Source: a bacterium (GTDB lineage: Bacteria; Bacteroidota; Ignavibacteria; Kapaibacteriales; UBA2268). Taken from it: a stretch of DNA of 8,010 bases. The DNA lies in the NCBI GenBank assembly GCA_030426865.1, contig JAUHXN010000125.1, positions 1-8,010 on the forward strand, given 5' to 3'. This document shows, in pieces, positions 6,872 through 8,010 of this stretch. Each line of letters opens with the position of its first letter. The first letter of the stretch is position 1. Made by a program: the position numbers and the translations under genes. A model generated the notes under the pieces. It made no database searches. It worked only from the letters and a program-made list of their open reading frames with translations, and was not told the origin of the DNA.

Positions 6872-6887
6872 TGCAAAGAAAGTGCCA
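6872..6887 (-). promoter_or_regulatory. Sigma-54 (RpoN) promoter of the flgB operon
   Basis: The minus strand reads TGGCAC-TTTCT-TTGCA, a perfect match to the -24/-12 consensus TGGCAC-N5-TTGCA with invariant GG and GC correctly spaced. Placing the C of GC at -12 puts the transcription start near 6861, about 28 nt before the flgB ATG and leaving room for its Shine-Dalgarno. Sigma-54 promoters require an enhancer-binding ATPase, in flagellar systems usually of the FleQ/FlrC/FlgR type, binding upstream (higher coordinates here). Neither rpoN nor an activator gene is in the window. Confidence 0.9.
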
Positions 6888-6970
6888 AATAAATTTAGAA
6901 TATTTAATTAGAATTCATAAACTTATTAAAAAACATTTAGATTCATACAGTTACTTATTACGCTAAAATA

Positions 6971-6979
6971 TTATCCACA
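6971..6979 (+). other. DnaA box 1, TTATCCACA
   Basis: A perfect match to the high-affinity DnaA box. It lies within an 18-bp imperfect direct repeat (6967-6984, repeated at 7017-7034, 15 of 18 identical) with a period of exactly 50 bp, so boxes 1 and 3 lie on about the same face of the helix. Confidence 0.75.
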
Positions 6980-6997
6980 ACTGTAAACCCCTAATAA

Positions 6998-7006
6998 TGT
7001 GGATAA
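6998..7006 (-). other. DnaA box 2, TTATCCACA on the minus strand
   Basis: The plus strand reads TGTGGATAA, the exact reverse complement of box 1. Boxes 1 and 2 face each other across an 18-bp spacer, forming a 9-bp perfect inverted repeat. Confidence 0.75.
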
Positions 7007-7020
7007 ATAATAGCATAATA

Positions 7021-7029
7021 TTATACACA
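7021..7029 (+). other. DnaA box 3, TTATACACA
   Basis: Matches the relaxed consensus TTATNCACA. It has the same orientation as box 1 and the same upstream context (AATATTAT). Overlapping it is the 10-bp palindrome ATAATATTAT (7015-7024). Confidence 0.65.
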
Positions 7030-7065
7030 TTTGTGAAATTGTGCGAAAATAAGCCAGATTTATAA

Positions 7066-7081
7066 ATTAACATTCGTTAAT
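7066..7081. repeat. Inverted repeat ATTAAC-N4-GTTAAT
   Basis: Perfect 6-bp arms around ATTC. It lies about 205 bp upstream of the predicted sigma-54 start, a distance at which enhancer-binding activators can work, so an activator site is possible. The motif is short and could arise by chance in such AT-rich DNA. Confidence 0.3.
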
Positions 7082-7148
7082 AAATGGGTTCTTGGTGATT
7101 TGAACTGATTAATAATGTATTTGGGTTATTGGTTTGTTGGGATTAGCT

Positions 7149-7181
7149 TTGTTATTGCAAATCATCTAAATAATATATATT
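7149..7181 (+). promoter_or_regulatory. Possible promoter of the toxin-antitoxin operon
   Basis: TTGTTA (7149-7154) and TAATAT (7171-7176) are 16 bp apart. Alternatively TTGCAA (7155-7160) and TATATT (7176-7181) are 15 bp apart. Both are partial matches to a sigma-70-type promoter and neither is decisive in such AT-rich DNA. The Bacteroidota-type TAnnTTTG element is not exactly present. Confidence 0.25.
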
Positions 7182-7188
7182 TTGCAAT
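7154..7188. repeat. Inverted repeat ATTGCAAA-N19-TTTGCAAT, possible antitoxin operator
   Basis: Perfect 8-bp arms (7154-7161 and 7181-7188) flank the AT-rich block that holds the possible -10. A second, compact palindrome, AATTG-AA-CAATT (7186-7197), overlaps the right arm. Paired operators overlapping the promoter are what an autoregulating antitoxin needs, about 30-70 bp before its start codon. The repeats are seen; the role is inferred. Confidence 0.4.
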
Positions 7189-7223
7189 TGAACAATTATG
7201 AATAATTAATCGTTATAGCATAT

Positions 7224-7454
7224 ATGGATATAAAAACGCAATATATATCAGATGACAACGGGAACATTGTTTCAGCAATCATACCAATTGATGTTTACAA
7301 ACAGCTTTTAAAATACATTGGTAGCTCAGATGAGAATCTTGAATCTTTACCCAAATGGCACGCAGAAGTTCTGAGAGAACGATTAGAAAAGTACGAAAGT
7401 GGTAAAGAAAAACTGACTGATTTAGATGAGTTTATGAATAGATTAAAAGTATAG
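7224..7454 (+). CDS. Type II antitoxin, Phd/RelB-like
   Basis: This 76-residue protein is the likely antitoxin of the toxin encoded 3 bp downstream. It would neutralise the toxin and repress the operon. Residues 6-31 (QYISDDNGNIVSAIIPIDVY and following) resemble the N-terminal DNA-binding part of Phd/YefM-like antitoxins: a beta hairpin, then a helix. The second half, LPKWHAEVLRERLEKYESGK (42-61) then LTDLDEFMNRLK, resembles the toxin-wrapping tail of addiction-module proteins common in Bacteroidota-like genomes. I cannot place it in one family with confidence. The ATG at 7224 is the only standard start after an in-frame TAA at 7203. No Shine-Dalgarno is visible, so it may be translated from an unstructured AU-rich leader. 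Confidence 0.8.
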   Translation: MDIKTQYISDDNGNIVSAIIPIDVYKQLLKYIGSSDENLESLPKWHAEVLRERLEKYESGKEKLTDLDEFMNRLKV

Positions 7455-7457
7455 TAA

Positions 7458-7757
7458 ATGCAGTACAAAATCGAATTAATGCAGGCTGCGGAAACTGACA
7501 TTGAAAATGCTTTTGATTGGTATAATGAAAAAACACCTAAAGTAGGTTTGAATTTTTTAGAAACCCTCGAAAGAAGACTTGACTTTATAAAGTCATTTCC
7601 ATTTGCATCTCCATTGAAACCAGTCAACAAATTTGTAAGATATACATTATTGATAGATTTCCCTTTCGTAATCTATTATAAAATAGAATCTAATATTATA
7701 GTAATAATTGCTGTATTACATATATCTCAGAATCGAGATAGATTACGCCAAGAATAA
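7458..7757 (+). CDS. RelE/ParE-family toxin
   Basis: This 99-residue protein has the full RelE/ParE pattern: an N-terminal beta strand (YKIELMQAAETDI, 3-15), the first helix with A-x-x-W-Y-N (WY at 21-22), a second helix GLNFLETLERRLDFI (30-44), the P-F-A-S-P turn (48-52), then strands with Arg61, the FPF-x-IYY block (68-74) and a final strand IIVIIAVLHISQNRDRLRQE (80-99). Such toxins either cleave mRNA at the ribosome (RelE) or poison DNA gyrase (ParE). The general fold is clear but the activity is not: the RelE catalytic set is not obvious, and the overall style is closer to ParE. The gene starts 3 bp after the antitoxin stop and has no Shine-Dalgarno, so translation is probably coupled. 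The length is normal and no damage is seen. Confidence 0.9.
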   Translation: MQYKIELMQAAETDIENAFDWYNEKTPKVGLNFLETLERRLDFIKSFPFASPLKPVNKFVRYTLLIDFPFVIYYKIESNIIVIIAVLHISQNRDRLRQE

Positions 7758-7768
7758 GTGGAAAAACC

Positions 7769-8010
7769 ATGAAAAACCTGATATTACTCTTTATAATTAT
7801 AGTATTAACCACTGTTACATCATCTGCAACAGAAATAGACACTATTTGGTATCGAACTATGAGTGCTGGTGCACAGGATGTTGATTTTACACCTGATGAC
7901 AAATATGTTATTGCTTGGACAAATTCTATTGAGTTTTGGGAAGTACAGCAGGGAGTTGAGGAATTTTCTGTACCTATAGAGACTGTTGGAGATTACAATT
8001 ATAACGAACA
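7769..8010 (+). CDS. Secreted beta-propeller/WD40-like protein, 5' part only (runs off the right edge)
   Basis: Eighty complete codons are visible from ATG 7769. The N-terminus MKNLILLFIIIVLTTVTSSA is a textbook signal peptide: two-residue basic start, hydrophobic core (4-14) and an S-S-A end, with signal peptidase I cleavage likely after Ala20. The mature part begins TEIDTIWYRT, then AQDVDFTPDDKYVIAWTNSI (35-54) followed by EFWEV. That is the blade pattern of WD40-like repeats (V-x-F-[TS]-P-D-D/G-K-Y-[VIL]) with a W-E-V in the place of W-D. Exported propellers of this style are common in Ignavibacteria/Kapabacteria-type genomes, often with C-terminal sorting domains; the C-terminus is outside the window. 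It starts 11 bp after the toxin gene, with a weak GTGGAA Shine-Dalgarno, and may be read from the same transcript. The function is unknown. Confidence 0.8.
   Translation, partial: MKNLILLFIIIVLTTVTSSATEIDTIWYRTMSAGAQDVDFTPDDKYVIAWTNSIEFWEVQQGVEEFSVPIETVGDYNYNE

Larger units (their letters stand above)
6834..7223. other. Divergent AT-rich regulatory gap between flgB and the toxin-antitoxin pair
   Basis: This 390-bp stretch has no credible gene on either strand. From left to right it holds the flgB leader, the sigma-54 promoter, about 80 bp of plain AT-rich sequence, three DnaA boxes (6971-7029), a small inverted repeat (7066-7081), a G/T-rich stretch with almost no C on the plus strand (7081-7150), and inverted repeats around a possible promoter for the antitoxin gene (7149-7197). 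Genes on both sides are transcribed away from it. Confidence 0.8.

Noticed and set aside
6971..7006. The TTATCCACA/TGTGGATAA inverted repeat as an RNA hairpin or attachment site
   Set aside because: An 18-nt loop makes a poor RNA hairpin, no tRNA or integrase gene is nearby, and both arms are exact DnaA boxes with a third copy beside them.
7295..7902. Minus-strand open frames across the toxin-antitoxin pair and the propeller gene
   Set aside because: They are antisense to clearly recognisable proteins and have no family features or start signals.
1..8010. CRISPR arrays, tRNA/rRNA genes, insertion sequences
   Set aside because: No regularly spaced repeats, tRNA-like cloverleaf, rRNA sequence or transposase was seen on either strand.

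Overview
The window holds most of a flagellar basal-body and export operon, then an AT-rich regulatory gap, then the start of an unrelated divergent region. On the minus strand, in transcription order, lie flgB, flgC, a small unidentified gene, fliE, fliF, fliG, fliH, fliI and the 5' part of fliJ, which runs off the left edge. On the plus strand lie a type II toxin-antitoxin pair and the 5' end of a secreted beta-propeller-like protein, which runs off the right edge.

The organism is a flagellated, low-GC bacterium. The flgB-flgC-fliE-fliF-fliG-fliH-fliI-fliJ order is widespread. The exported WD40/beta-propeller-type protein and overall base composition suggest the Ignavibacteriota/Kapabacteria side of the FCB group. 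That is a guess from style, not from a marker gene.

The operon supplies the MS ring (FliF), the rotor/switch protein (FliG), the ring-to-rod adaptor (FliE), proximal rod proteins (FlgB, FlgC) and the export ATPase module (FliH, FliI, FliJ). Its genes are closely spaced or overlapping. The one sizeable internal gap (5552-5607), before fliE, contains RNA structure. A perfect sigma-54 promoter (TGGCAC-N5-TTGCA, minus strand, 6872-6887) sits just upstream of flgB, so the operon is probably switched on by sigma-54 and an enhancer-binding activator.

Three observations go beyond the gene list. (1) The fliE leader has two GGA-loop hairpins, one an exact match to the ACANGGANGU form of the CsrA/RsmA site and overlapping the fliE Shine-Dalgarno sequence. 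The flgB leader has a related hairpin whose loop is its Shine-Dalgarno core. This suggests CsrA-type translational control inside the operon. (2) The 390-bp divergent gap holds three perfect DnaA boxes within 60 bp, with genes on both sides pointing away, so it is a candidate replication origin or DnaA-controlled region. (3) An unidentified 98-residue protein is inserted between flgC and fliE.
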